From positions 186,001 through 250,000 of the forward strand of contig NZ_FOMN01000002.1 in NCBI RefSeq assembly GCF_900112665.1: 64,000 nt of DNA, in the 5' to 3' direction. This DNA comes from Lactobacillus bombicola. Lineage in GTDB: Bacteria; Bacillota; Bacilli; Lactobacillales; Lactobacillaceae. Below, piece by piece: positions 17,345-26,250 of the stretch; position 1 is the first letter of the stretch; every line of letters begins with the position of its first letter. The notes beneath the pieces are model-generated. The model was given only the letters and a program-made list of their open reading frames with translations, had not been told where the DNA came from and did not search any database. The position numbers were made by a program, and so were the translations under genes.

Positions 17345-17374
17345 AAAAAGCACTTTCGTTAGAAAGTGCTTTTT
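17345..17374. terminator. Bidirectional terminator between pepF and the M20 peptidase
   Basis: Perfect 12-base arms AAAAAGCACTTT / AAAGTGCTTTTT with a six-base loop between convergent genes. Confidence 0.9.
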
Positions 17375-17393
17375 AGTTATCGCCTTCTTATGA

Positions 17394-18536
17394 TTAAATA
17401 TATTCTTGCCAAAAGCGCCAAGCTAGTACCTGATACAATTTACATCCTAATAAGTAATCCTTTATTTTAATAAATTCGTTGGGCTGATGATCAGTTTTAC
17501 CTTCCGCTGGCCCTAAAATAATTACAGGAAAATTGCCAGCTTGAATATATTCAGAGGCATCAGTCGCACCTGTTCCTGCTGTAAATTCGCAGTCTTTACC
17601 AAATTCTTGCTGAACGACTTCTTGCGCTAATCTGGCTAATTGACTATTAGATTGATCTGGTAGGGGTACTTCAGGATAACTGTAACGAATTGAAAGCTTT
17701 GCTCCTTGAGAATTTAATTTTGCAATTATCTGTTCTAACTCACCACAAATTTGATCATTCGGATATTTCGGAGTTGTCCGAATATTACCAGAAAGCCAAG
17801 CTTGATCTGGCACAGAATTAATTTGATTACCACCCTGAATCTGACTAATCACATGTGTCAAAGAACCTAAAATAGGATCTTTTTCTTGGTGACTATCCAT
17901 TAAAGATTGCGCCTGTTGTGCAAACTGAATTAGTGGCATAATAGCATTTTTACCTTCTTGTGGGATAGAGGAATGTACGCATTTTCCACTTGAAGACACA
18001 TAATAATCGATTATCCCTTTATGTGTTACTCGAATATTAAAATTGGATGGCTCACCAATAATAAGTCCGTCCAAGTCTTGAACATAACCTTTCTTGGTTA
18101 GTTGCGCAGCCCCATATTCACCAGTTTCCTCACCAACTGAAGCCAAAAGACGAATTCGACCAGGTAACTTTTTGCCACTCTCAAGTAAGTCAAGCATTGA
18201 TACAATCATCGCAGCTAATCCAGATTTCATATCGCTGGCTCCACGACCATAAATTTTTCCATCATAAAGCGTTGGTGTAAACGGTGGAAATTGCCAATTG
18301 ATTTGATTCCCAGCATCTACAACATCTTCATGACCAGAAAAGCCTAATAACGGTCCCTTATTGCCTAGTGTAACAACTAAATTATCCCGACCAGGTTTAT
18401 AAGTAATACGCTCAATTTGGACTGGGTAATTAGCAAATAAAGCTGCTATATAGTCTGCCACTAAGCTTTCATGATCGTTCGCCGAATCAATTGCTAATAA
18501 ATCAGTCAAAATCTTTATTGCCCGCTTCTCATCCAC
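17394..18536 (-). CDS. M20-family metallopeptidase (ArgE/DapE/ACY1 type)
   Basis: 380 residues. Two-zinc catalytic ligands are visible: His in GHEDVVDAG, Asp in GRGASDMKSGLA, the Glu-Glu in GEETGEYGA, and a C-terminal His in KTDHQPNEF. The inserted dimerisation domain is present. It would hydrolyse an N-acyl amino acid, N-succinyl-DAP or N-acetyl-ornithine. It starts 13 bases after an amino-acid ABC importer ATPase gene, so it is the third gene of that operon. I infer that it trims or deacylates the imported substrate, rather than serving only in lysine biosynthesis. Confidence 0.85.
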   Translation of the reverse strand: MDEKRAIKILTDLLAIDSANDHESLVADYIAALFANYPVQIERITYKPGRDNLVVTLGNKGPLLGFSGHEDVVDAGNQINWQFPPFTPTLYDGKIYGRGASDMKSGLAAMIVSMLDLLESGKKLPGRIRLLASVGEETGEYGAAQLTKKGYVQDLDGLIIGEPSNFNIRVTHKGIIDYYVSSSGKCVHSSIPQEGKNAIMPLIQFAQQAQSLMDSHQEKDPILGSLTHVISQIQGGNQINSVPDQAWLSGNIRTTPKYPNDQICGELEQIIAKLNSQGAKLSIRYSYPEVPLPDQSNSQLARLAQEVVQQEFGKDCEFTAGTGATDASEYIQAGNFPVIILGPAEGKTDHQPNEFIKIKDYLLGCKLYQVLAWRFWQEYI

Positions 18537-18549
18537 AATTTGTGCCCTC

Positions 18550-19296
18550 TTACGTTTCTAATACCTTCGCCAAAAAGTCTTGAGCCCTTTGTGTTTTTGG
18601 GTGTGAGAAAAATGCTTCTGGTTTCGCTTTTTCTTGGATATAGCCATCAGCCATGAACCAAATTTCATCAGCAACGTTTTTGGCAAATCCCATCTCATGC
18701 GTTACAACAACCATCGTCATTCCTTTTTGTGCTAAATCCTGCATTACTTTAAGAACTTCACCAACCATTTCAGGATCAAGTGCAGACGTAGGTTCATCAA
18801 ATAACATTACTTCTGGTCCCATTGCTAAGGCCCGCGCAATAGCAACTCGCTGTTGTTGCCCTCCAGAAAGACTGGCTGGAAAAGTATCAGCCTTATCTTC
18901 CAGTCCTACTTGTTTTAAGAGCTCAATTCCCGTTGCTGTAGCCTCTTTATCACTAACATGCTTAACTTTCATCGGAGCTAACTTAATATTTTCAATAATA
19001 TTCATATGGGGAAATAAATTAAACTGTTGAAAAACCATACCCATTTTTTCACGTAAAGTATCAAGTTGATTTTCACTTAAAGCTGTTAATTCTTTGTTTT
19101 TAAATAAAACTTTCCCCGCAGTTGGCTGATCCAACAAGTTAATACAACGTAAAAAGGTACTTTTACCAGCACCAGATGGTCCAACTAAACAAATAACCTG
19201 ACCATCCCGAACCTCAGCATTAATATCCTTTAAAATGTCATTTTGACCAAACGATTTTTTTAAATGTTCAACTTTAATCACTGTCTCATTAGTCAT
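18550..19296 (-). CDS. Polar amino-acid ABC importer, ATP-binding subunit (GlnQ type)
   Basis: 248 residues. Walker [11 protein letters not shown]-loop, signature LSGGQQQRV, Walker [14 protein letters not shown] and H-loop VVVTHEMGF are intact. The start overlaps the end of the substrate-binding/permease gene by eight bases, so the two are translationally coupled. It powers uptake by that fused partner. Confidence 0.93.
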   Translation of the reverse strand: MTNETVIKVEHLKKSFGQNDILKDINAEVRDGQVICLVGPSGAGKSTFLRCINLLDQPTAGKVLFKNKELTALSENQLDTLREKMGMVFQQFNLFPHMNIIENIKLAPMKVKHVSDKEATATGIELLKQVGLEDKADTFPASLSGGQQQRVAIARALAMGPEVMLFDEPTSALDPEMVGEVLKVMQDLAQKGMTMVVVTHEMGFAKNVADEIWFMADGYIQEKAKPEAFFSHPKTQRAQDFLAKVLET

Positions 19297-20782
19297 GTTT
19301 CATTTTCCTTTCAAATACTTTCATTAAGCTGGATAAACTAAAAGTAATAATAAAGTATAAAATCATCGTGATGACTAAGGGCATAACACCTCGATAAGTA
19401 TCCGCTTGAACAATTCGCGATTGGTAAATTAAATCCTTAACTCCAATGACCGATACAATTGAACTTTCTTTAATAAGGGAAACAAATTCATTACCAAGTG
19501 CTGGCCAAATATTTTTCATTGCTTGAGGCATAATCACATAACGCATTGTTGCTGAGCGAGAAAGCCCTAATGAACGTGAAGCCTCTGTTTGTCCTTTGGC
19601 AATTGAACTAACCCCCGAACGAATTACTTCAGCCACATAAGCAGCTGAATTAAGAGCAACAGCAATAATTCCTGATAATAGTGCTGGAATATTAATAATT
19701 AGCCCTAACCCAAAATAAATAAAAAGCAACTGTACCATTAATGGCGTTCCCCGGACAAATTCAATATAGGCCTTAGCAATTGTATGAGCAAATTGATTAT
19801 GGCTTAACCGCATTAGCGCTAAGATTGCACCAAGTAAGAAGCCAAAGAAAACCGAAATTGCTGAAATGAATAAAGTATACCCCACACCAGCTATAAAGAA
19901 ATCCTTATATGCCCACATTGAATTAGAGGCCTTAGCAGCCTTTTGGTTTTTACCATTGGTCAAATATTTACCAGCTTTAGGTAAATAAACCTGATTAATC
20001 AGGTCTTTTTGTTTAATTTCTGCTATCGACTTATTAGCTGCATTTACTAAGCTCTTTGCCCCTTTATGAAAAGCAATTGCTGAGCCAGCTGAATCAACCT
20101 TAAAGCCTGATGGAATAGCAGTAATACCAGAGGTATTCTTTGCAAAAGCACCGGCAGTAGCCGTATCAACAGCAACAGCATCAAACTTTTTGGTTTGCAA
20201 ACCTAAAATCAAATCACTATCTTTATCCATTGTTTTTAATGTAACTTTTTTAGCCTGCTCTTTAATAAGCGTGGCCTGTAAACTACCGGTTTGTGCACCA
20301 ATTGCCTTGCCGGCAAATGAGTGATAATCATGATATTTATTCTTGTCGGAAGTTCTGATTAAAAGATCCTGACCACTTTTGTAATATGCATGACTGAAAT
20401 CTACACTTTGTGCCCGTTTTGGCGTTGCATCCATACCGGAAATAACCATATCAATTTTGCCAGTTTCTAATGCTACCAGTAATGAATCAAAGTCCATTGT
20501 CCGGACAACCAGCTTAACACCTAAATCGTGCGCCACCTTTTTTCCGATTTCAACATCGATTCCCTCGACTTTCGACTTGCCATTAATATTTTTGACAAAT
20601 TCATATGGAGGAAAATCAGGACTAGTCCCCATTATCAGTTCGCCTTTTTGTTTAACTTTTTGTAAATAATTATCTGTCACCTTGGGTGCTGTTTTACTAG
20701 CAGCACCAACATTTTGCGGGATTATGGTTAGTAGTATCATTAACAATAGAATACTTTCAAGCCATTTCCATGCTTTTTTCAT
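19289..20782 (-). CDS. Fused substrate-binding protein and permease of an amino-acid ABC importer
   Basis: About 497 residues from the ATG at 20782, which has a GGAGGG site; an upstream extension has none. Residues 1-28 form a signal sequence, 35-265 a periplasmic-type amino-acid binding domain ([31 protein letters not shown]), and about 290-495 a HisMQ-type permease with the EAA loop ([22 protein letters not shown]). Such fusions bind glutamine, glutamate, cystine or histidine. No ligand can be chosen here. The gene heads an operon with the ATPase and the M20 peptidase. Confidence 0.92.
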   Translation of the reverse strand: MKKAWKWLESILLLMILLTIIPQNVGAASKTAPKVTDNYLQKVKQKGELIMGTSPDFPPYEFVKNINGKSKVEGIDVEIGKKVAHDLGVKLVVRTMDFDSLLVALETGKIDMVISGMDATPKRAQSVDFSHAYYKSGQDLLIRTSDKNKYHDYHSFAGKAIGAQTGSLQATLIKEQAKKVTLKTMDKDSDLILGLQTKKFDAVAVDTATAGAFAKNTSGITAIPSGFKVDSAGSAIAFHKGAKSLVNAANKSIAEIKQKDLINQVYLPKAGKYLTNGKNQKAAKASNSMWAYKDFFIAGVGYTLFISAISVFFGFLLGAILALMRLSHNQFAHTIAKAYIEFVRGTPLMVQLLFIYFGLGLIINIPALLSGIIAVALNSAAYVAEVIRSGVSSIAKGQTEASRSLGLSRSATMRYVIMPQAMKNIWPALGNEFVSLIKESSIVSVIGVKDLIYQSRIVQADTYRGVMPLVITMILYFIITFSLSSLMKVFERKMKHD

Positions 20783-21133
20783 TGTTTTCCCTCCATGTAT
20801 GTAATAAAAATAATTATAATAATCAAAAAATAAAAGTACAACGACTAATTCAAAATTCGGCATAGATAGCAGTCATCCAAAGAACCCATCACAAAAAATA
20901 TAATAATTTAATTATATTATTTTAGTTAATTGATAACAAAAATAAATAAACATAATTATAATTTAATTTATTTTATAGAATTATAATTTAATTTTCAATA
21001 TTTTAGTACGTCTCCTAAATTTGATTATAATAAAAACTCCGAAGTTAAGACATCTTCGGGGTTTTTATCAATTTTTACAATAGTAATCTTTTTCAAAATT
21101 AAACAAAGCCCAGCAACAGGTAAAAACAATTAA
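20783..21133 (-). promoter_or_regulatory. A/T-rich control region of the amino-acid importer operon
   Basis: 351 bases without a gene. The part next to the importer carries the promoter but no consensus boxes stand out against the A/T background. At 20954-20969 and 20979-20994 there is a perfect 16-base direct repeat (AATTATAATTTAATTT) with a 25-base period, the spacing of about two and a half helical turns. The far end holds the lactate-oxidase terminator. No T-box or riboswitch sequence was recognised. Confidence 0.45.
21032..21066 (-). terminator. Terminator of the lactate-oxidase-type gene
   Basis: Arms AAAAACTCCGAAG / CTTCGGGGTTTTT with one G-U pair; T-tract on both sides. Confidence 0.85.
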
Positions 21134-22363
21134 TTATAAATGAGATGCACCTGAAACAGTATCCGTGCCACCAGCTTTAAGTTGGTTTTCCTTAGTTACA
21201 GGATAAGGCTTGATTCTTTCAGGGTCTGTATTTGATTTTAGATTATCAGCCGTATAATTAATATTAGTGATTTTAGCATGCCGAATGTCAGCAATAGTTT
21301 TACAACCCGTCAATTGCATATCAATCAAAAGTTCCTTATTTAATTGCTCAATTACTGATTGCACCCCTTTAGCTCCACCTAGAGCCAAACCATAAAGATA
21401 TGGTCGCCCAATTCCGACTAAATCTGCTCCTAGTGCTAATGCTTTAAAAACATGAGAACCACGGCGAACACCCGAGTCAAAAACAATTGGTACACGATGG
21501 TCAACCGCCTTAGCAATTTCAGGTAGCATATCAATCGTTGCTGGTCCACCATCAATTTCACGACCGCCATGGTTGGTAACAACAATTCCATCAGCACCAG
21601 CTCCTATTGCTAAATAGGCATCTTCAGCACAAACAACTCCCTTAACGAAGACTGGCAACCCGGACATTTCCTTAATCCGCTTAATATCTTCAGGACCTAT
21701 CTTTTGAGCAGAAGAGGCATACATTTGAGCAACAGTTTGCCCCTCTCCTTTTGTACCTTGATAGCGAGTGAAAAAGTCAAGGGGAACTGGAAAGGCGAAT
21801 TGTGTACGTAGATTAGCTTCACGAAAGCCAGAAACTAGCGCATCTACAGTTAAAAAGATACCTTGGTAGCCTGCTTTTTTAATTGCATCAAAGACCATTT
21901 GATTAAAATTCCAATCTTTACTTAAATAAAGTTGGAAAAAGCGTGGCGCCTCAGGAGCGGCTGCAGAAATGTCTTCTACACTCTTATTAGCATAGGTACT
22001 CGAACTAAACAATGCTCCTGCTGCGGCTGCTCCTTTTTGAGTAGCCACTTCCGCATCTTGATGTGCAATTCCATGACATGCAATCGGTGAAATCATTATT
22101 GGTGTCTTCAACTTCATTCCCATAAAATCGGTATCAAGCTGCGGATCTGCCATATTAGTCAAAGCGCGCGGAACAATCTGAAAATGATTAAAAGCAACGG
22201 TATTATTTCGCCATGTCCATTCATTTTCTGAACCTGATGCAATATAGTAATATGCGCCCTCCGGCATTACTTTTTTGGCCCGTTCCTCAAGTTCATCAAG
22301 GTTAATCATCTTTATATATTCATCACGATCACTTTGGGGAAAATCATTATAATAAACTGTCAT
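21134..22363 (-). CDS. FMN-dependent alpha-hydroxy-acid oxidase (L-lactate oxidase type)
   Basis: 409 residues, TIM-barrel flavoenzyme. The active-site loop VTNHGGREIDGG supplies the catalytic His and Arg, and MISPIACHG and the phosphate-binding DSGVRRGSHVFKALALGADLVGIGRPY match the family. It would oxidise L-lactate or a related 2-hydroxy acid with O2, giving H2O2 and pyruvate. It is cytosolic. The protein ends in D401-T-V-S-G-A-S-H-L, beyond the usual fold, matching an FMN-transfer motif (see findings). ATG start with AAAGGAG. Its promoter contains a cre-like site, so glucose repression is likely. Confidence 0.92.
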   Translation of the reverse strand: MTVYYNDFPQSDRDEYIKMINLDELEERAKKVMPEGAYYYIASGSENEWTWRNNTVAFNHFQIVPRALTNMADPQLDTDFMGMKLKTPIMISPIACHGIAHQDAEVATQKGAAAAGALFSSSTYANKSVEDISAAAPEAPRFFQLYLSKDWNFNQMVFDAIKKAGYQGIFLTVDALVSGFREANLRTQFAFPVPLDFFTRYQGTKGEGQTVAQMYASSAQKIGPEDIKRIKEMSGLPVFVKGVVCAEDAYLAIGAGADGIVVTNHGGREIDGGPATIDMLPEIAKAVDHRVPIVFDSGVRRGSHVFKALALGADLVGIGRPYLYGLALGGAKGVQSVIEQLNKELLIDMQLTGCKTIADIRHAKITNINYTADNLKSNTDPERIKPYPVTKENQLKAGGTDTVSGASHL

Positions 22364-22401
22364 AAAAAAAACTCCTTTATACGTATAACTATCTAAATAC
22401 T

Positions 22402-22407
22402 ATTATA
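22402..22407 (-). promoter_or_regulatory. -10 box of the lactate-oxidase promoter
   Basis: Minus-strand TATAAT about 40 bases upstream of the start codon. No good -35 is visible at 17 bases; the cre-like site occupies the spacer. Confidence 0.5.
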
Positions 22408-22409
22408 CA

Positions 22410-22423
22410 TGAAAGAGCTTTCT
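22410..22423 (+). promoter_or_regulatory. cre-like operator (CcpA) in the lactate-oxidase promoter
   Basis: TGAAAGAGCTTTCT, 13 of 14 matches to TGWAARCGYTWNCW, directly upstream of the -10 box, where a bound CcpA would block RNA polymerase. Confidence 0.5.
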
Positions 22424-22522
22424 TGAGTTAGTGAAATAAAATAAAATTAGCTTTAATAATGGTCTTATCATTGCTTATTTTTTCACAATATAGGTAATTA
22501 ATAATAACATCGCTACTTTAAA

Positions 22523-23320
22523 TCACAAATTATGTCTAAACATATTAATAAAGTAAATTATTAAGTAAATAGCTACTTCAATTACAGCAATAAAAAAGGT
22601 TACTGGTAAATTAGTAATAAAACCCAGATATAACCCTAGCCAGACTCCAATCAGGGCAAAGAAGACTGACCAAGCAATCATACTGGGAACAGTTTTACCA
22701 AGGTAATTGGCTGTGGCTGGTGGTAAAGTCAATAAAATGAACACCAAGAGCGAACCAACTATTTGTGCACCAATAGAAACAGACATGGCTAAAGCTACTA
22801 AAAATACTAAGCTAACTATTCCAGTTTTTATGCCGTGTGCGACTGCACCAATATGGTCAAAGGAATCAAAATTTAACGATTTTTGCATTCCAAAGATTAA
22901 CATTAGAACAATTACTGATAATATAATCAGTTGCAAAACTCCTTGCTTATCAACACCAATAATACTACCAAATAAAATGTTAGTCGCATAATTGCTATTA
23001 CTACCAGAAATCGCTAAAAATAAAACACCTAAGCCAATAAACAAAGCAGAAATTGCACTAATTGATGATTCTTTTTGCTCACTTCGCAGCGATAATTCAC
23101 CCACACTAATTGATCCAAGCAAGGTAAACAATAACATTCCCCAAAGTGGACTTATTCCCAGCCAAACTGCAAAAGCTGCTCCAGCAAAGCCAATTTCTGA
23201 TAGCGTATGGGCCAGAAAACTAAAATTACGTGAAACAACATAAACGCCTACCGTACCACAAGTTATTGCAATAAAAGTACTCGCTAAAAAAGCATTGCGC
23301 ATAAAGTCAAATGCAAACAT
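22523..23320 (-). CDS. Zn/Mn ABC importer, permease subunit
   Basis: 265 residues with about eight hydrophobic segments, ABC-3 (ZnuB/TroC/MntB) family. Start overlaps the stop of the ATPase gene by one base. It is the last gene of the operon substrate-binding lipoprotein - SLAP amidase - ATPase - permease. The metal cannot be settled from the permease. Confidence 0.9.
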   Translation of the reverse strand: MFAFDFMRNAFLASTFIAITCGTVGVYVVSRNFSFLAHTLSEIGFAGAAFAVWLGISPLWGMLLFTLLGSISVGELSLRSEQKESSISAISALFIGLGVLFLAISGSNSNYATNILFGSIIGVDKQGVLQLIILSVIVLMLIFGMQKSLNFDSFDHIGAVAHGIKTGIVSLVFLVALAMSVSIGAQIVGSLLVFILLTLPPATANYLGKTVPSMIAWSVFFALIGVWLGLYLGFITNLPVTFFIAVIEVAIYLIIYFINMFRHNL

Positions 23321-23973
23321 TATTCATACGCCTCCTCAAATTGGCTCATTCTACCTTGCTCGATTTGGCGATTATTTAAGTAAAGGTAATTTTGCATATA
23401 TTTACGGGCCAATGGGACATCATGCGTCACAAATAAAACAGTTATCTTATGCTTTTCATTAAGATGCTTAATTAGTTGCATTAATTCATCTTTAGCTAAA
23501 GGATCCAGACTAGCTGTTGCTTCATCTAAAATAATCATATTAGGGTTGTCTAGAAGCGCTTGGGCTAAATAAGCCCGTTGCTTTTGACCACCAGATGCCT
23601 CGCCCATTCTTGTATGGCGAATTTTGTATAAATTCGTCTCTTCTAGTTGCTTTTTAATAGCAGACTTAGTTTTCTTGGTTTTAAAAATGGCAGAATTTAA
23701 ACCAACAAAAGCTTCAATTGATAGCGGATACTCTGCATCAATATTACGAAATTGCGGTACATACCCTAAACGAACCGTCTTTGCAAACGTAAAACTACCA
23801 GATGTAGGTACTAACATATTCATTAAAATATTGATTAAAGTTGTTTTTCCTGTCCCATTTGGACCTAAGAGTGCAGTCATAGAACCCTGTTTCAGTTTAA
23901 AACTTAAATCCGAAAAAATCGTCTTTTTATCAAATTTCATAGATAAATGACTTACTTCCAAAATATCAGCCAA
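23320..23973 (-). CDS. Zn/Mn ABC importer, ATP-binding subunit
   Basis: 217 residues. Walker A GPNGTGKTT, signature-like ASGGQKQRA, Walker B MIILDEATASLDP and H-loop LFVTHDV. The start is TTG (TTG GCT GAT ATT) with an AAGGAG site. The signature ASGGQ replaces the common LSGGQ, a mild variant. Energises the permease that follows. Confidence 0.9.
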   Translation of the reverse strand: MADILEVSHLSMKFDKKTIFSDLSFKLKQGSMTALLGPNGTGKTTLINILMNMLVPTSGSFTFAKTVRLGYVPQFRNIDAEYPLSIEAFVGLNSAIFKTKKTKSAIKKQLEETNLYKIRHTRMGEASGGQKQRAYLAQALLDNPNMIILDEATASLDPLAKDELMQLIKHLNEKHKITVLFVTHDVPLARKYMQNYLYLNNRQIEQGRMSQFEEAYE

Positions 23974-23991
23974 TTTGCACTCCTTACTTAA

Positions 23992-25185
23992 TTATTTAAA
24001 ATTACCAACTTTAACAAATTGATTTAAACCAATTGGATAATATTTACTACTTTGTATTTTTACTGCACCACCATATGTGCGCAAATCAATTCCACGAAGT
24101 AATTTTCCAACCTTAACACGATAACCATTACTATCATAAACAAAGGCATTATGGGTTAAATGTCTTAAACTACCCTCAACATTGCTAGCAACAACATACT
24201 TGTTAAGATCAATTTGTAAAAATTTCCGCCCTTTAATAATCTTATCACCATAAATTGTCAACTTAACGCCAGCTTTTTTCAAGGGCTCAGTTGTTGCCAG
24301 CCCATTACCATCATAAATTAGGGCATCATGCAACAAAATCTTGGTACCAACTGGTTTAGGTAATACTTTATCAGTTGAATTATTATCTGTATCATTATTA
24401 TCATTAGGAGTCTGTCCAGTGTTATTATTGCCATTGTCGCTAGGAGCGTTGCCAGCCCCACTATTGCTGCTACCAGTTCCAGTATTGGCGTCTGTATCGT
24501 CTAACTGGTCATAATAATATTTAATTAAATCAAAGAAACTATCCATTGAATAGCCCCACTTAGCAAAATAGCCATCAGGATCACCATGATCTGTTCCCCC
24601 CAAGAACTTAGATACGGCACTATGTGACCATACTGTTCCATTGCCATCATGGACTGCATTAGTTGGCGTAATATTATACCTATGCATTATTTGTGCTACA
24701 TAAATTGCATCATTATTTATGCTCTTAGCAAAATCATTAATATTATTTTCTTGACATAATTCTACTTGAAAGAAGCGATTATTAGCATTAGGCCCTGCTC
24801 CCCAAACGCCATAATTAGGTGTCATCATCTGAATTACCCCATTATGATCAACAAAAGCATGAACATATGAGTACATATTCATCCATTCACGATTGAAATA
24901 AATTGCTTCATCATGAGCACTTGCATTAGGCGTCGCAGTTTCATGAATTACCACCCCTTCTGGCTTACCCTTACGATAATAGAGGGGATTATCAGCATAA
25001 AAGCAGTTATACGGTATACCTTCTTGCTGCAACATTTTATAAAGATAAGTCAAACCACTATATGTATTCTGCTTAGCTAGATCATTGATTTTATCAGCTT
25101 TAACAGTAATTGGCCTGACCATGGTTTCTACGCTACCAACAATTAGCCCTGTTGCTAAAGCTAAAACTGCAATAATTTTTTTCAT
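23992..25185 (-). CDS. SLAP-domain N-acetylmuramoyl-L-alanine amidase (in metal-transport operon)
   Basis: 397 residues from the ATG at 25185, which has a GAGGAAA site. Signal peptide about 1-30. The Amidase_2 domain (about 40-230) has putative zinc ligands His81 (VIHETAT), His188 (WSHSAV) and Asp202 (DHGDPD), the His-to-Asp spacing seen in staphylococcal AmiA-type amidases. An Asn/Asp/Thr/Ser-rich linker (about 235-280) leads to two SLAP repeats (about 283-397), which hold the protein in the S-layer/wall. It sits between the substrate-binding and ATPase genes of a Zn/Mn importer. Its nearest relative here is the amidase at 47846-48964. Confidence 0.92.
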   Translation of the reverse strand: MKKIIAVLALATGLIVGSVETMVRPITVKADKINDLAKQNTYSGLTYLYKMLQQEGIPYNCFYADNPLYYRKGKPEGVVIHETATPNASAHDEAIYFNREWMNMYSYVHAFVDHNGVIQMMTPNYGVWGAGPNANNRFFQVELCQENNINDFAKSINNDAIYVAQIMHRYNITPTNAVHDGNGTVWSHSAVSKFLGGTDHGDPDGYFAKWGYSMDSFFDLIKYYYDQLDDTDANTGTGSSNSGAGNAPSDNGNNNTGQTPNDNNDTDNNSTDKVLPKPVGTKILLHDALIYDGNGLATTEPLKKAGVKLTIYGDKIIKGRKFLQIDLNKYVVASNVEGSLRHLTHNAFVYDSNGYRVKVGKLLRGIDLRTYGGAVKIQSSKYYPIGLNQFVKVGNFK

Positions 25186-25204
25186 TTTCTTTTTCCTCGT
25201 ATAA

Positions 25205-26092
25205 CTATTGCTTAGCAATTTTAGCTAAGCTTTGATAATTATCCGTCATCCAATCAAGATAAGTAGTTTTAACTGGAATGGTTTCTCGTACTTTTAAAAC
25301 GGGAATTTTTTCCTTTTGTGCTAAGCGCACAAAGTTATTTACTGTTGTACTAGACGTTTGTGAGTTAACTACAAAGAAAGCAATTTTGTGTTTCTTAATA
25401 CCGGCAGTCATTTGTTGAACAGTTGCTGGACTAGGATCAGTATTATTTTGAATTGCTTTTTCAAAATCTTGATTTGCTATTTTAAAATTACCAGCTTGGA
25501 GTGCATAATCAAATACTGGTTCACTGACGTAGACAGGCTTCGAATGATGTTGCTCAAGTTGATTAACATTTTGTTGAATATCTTTGATTTTAGCCAAGTA
25601 TGCTTGCCCCTTTTTGCGATAATAACTTGCATGCGTAGGATCTTTCTTACTTAATCGCTGAACTAAATCATCGACATATTTTTTGGGCATTGCCAAATCA
25701 AACCAGATATGCGGATTAGCCCCTTTCTTTAATCCTAATAGTTCTTCACCGACTAGAACCGGCTTTTTATCAACTGAAGAAGCTAGCTTATTCATCCAAC
25801 TATCATATCCTAAACCGTTTGCGACTATTATATCTGCACTTGCCAATTTCTTAGCATCATTTGTTGTTGGTTCAAAGTCATGCGGATCGGAATTCGGATT
25901 TTTAATAATCGCTTCTGCCGTACCGTATTTACCAACTACATTTTTGGCAATATCTGCATAAACATTAGTTGTGGTTACAATTGTCATTTTGGTATTTTTC
26001 TTTGGCGTTTGCGTACAAGCAGTCAAAGTTAATACTATAAGCCCTAGCAAAGTGGTTAAAGTAAATAATTTTTTAAATTTAAATAAATTCAT
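25205..26092 (-). CDS. Zn/Mn-binding lipoprotein of an ABC importer (ZnuA/AdcA/TroA family)
   Basis: 295 residues. Lipobox LTAC places the lipidated Cys at about residue 26. Metal ligands expected from the family are visible: His in NSDPHDFEP, His in GANPHIWFD, and later Glu and Asp residues (SEPVFDYA, YLDWMTD). There is no His-rich loop of the kind seen in many zinc-specific ZnuA proteins, so Mn or Zn are both possible. First gene of the operon; extracellular face of the membrane. Confidence 0.9.
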   Translation of the reverse strand: MNLFKFKKLFTLTTLLGLIVLTLTACTQTPKKNTKMTIVTTTNVYADIAKNVVGKYGTAEAIIKNPNSDPHDFEPTTNDAKKLASADIIVANGLGYDSWMNKLASSVDKKPVLVGEELLGLKKGANPHIWFDLAMPKKYVDDLVQRLSKKDPTHASYYRKKGQAYLAKIKDIQQNVNQLEQHHSKPVYVSEPVFDYALQAGNFKIANQDFEKAIQNNTDPSPATVQQMTAGIKKHKIAFFVVNSQTSSTTVNNFVRLAQKEKIPVLKVRETIPVKTTYLDWMTDNYQSLAKIAKQ

Positions 26093-26190
26093 TATTATTG
26101 TCGTTCCTTTTTATAATATTTTTAAATAACGCGACCAGCAAATCTAACAAAATTTAATAGCCACTTACTTTTAATAACTATTATACACTA

Positions 26191-26221
26191 AAAATGCGCC
26201 ACTATTTAAGTGACGCATTTT
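26191..26221 (-). terminator. Terminator of the fructose operon
   Basis: Arms AAAATGCGCCACT / AGTGACGCATTTT with one mismatch, followed by a T5 tract in the minus direction. Confidence 0.8.
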
Positions 26222-26250
26222 AAACATATGTTACATCTTATTAACTAATA

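Noticed and set aside
20954-20994. CRISPR-like array
   Set aside because: Only two A/T-rich repeats with a nine-base gap; no spacers of regular length and no cas genes.
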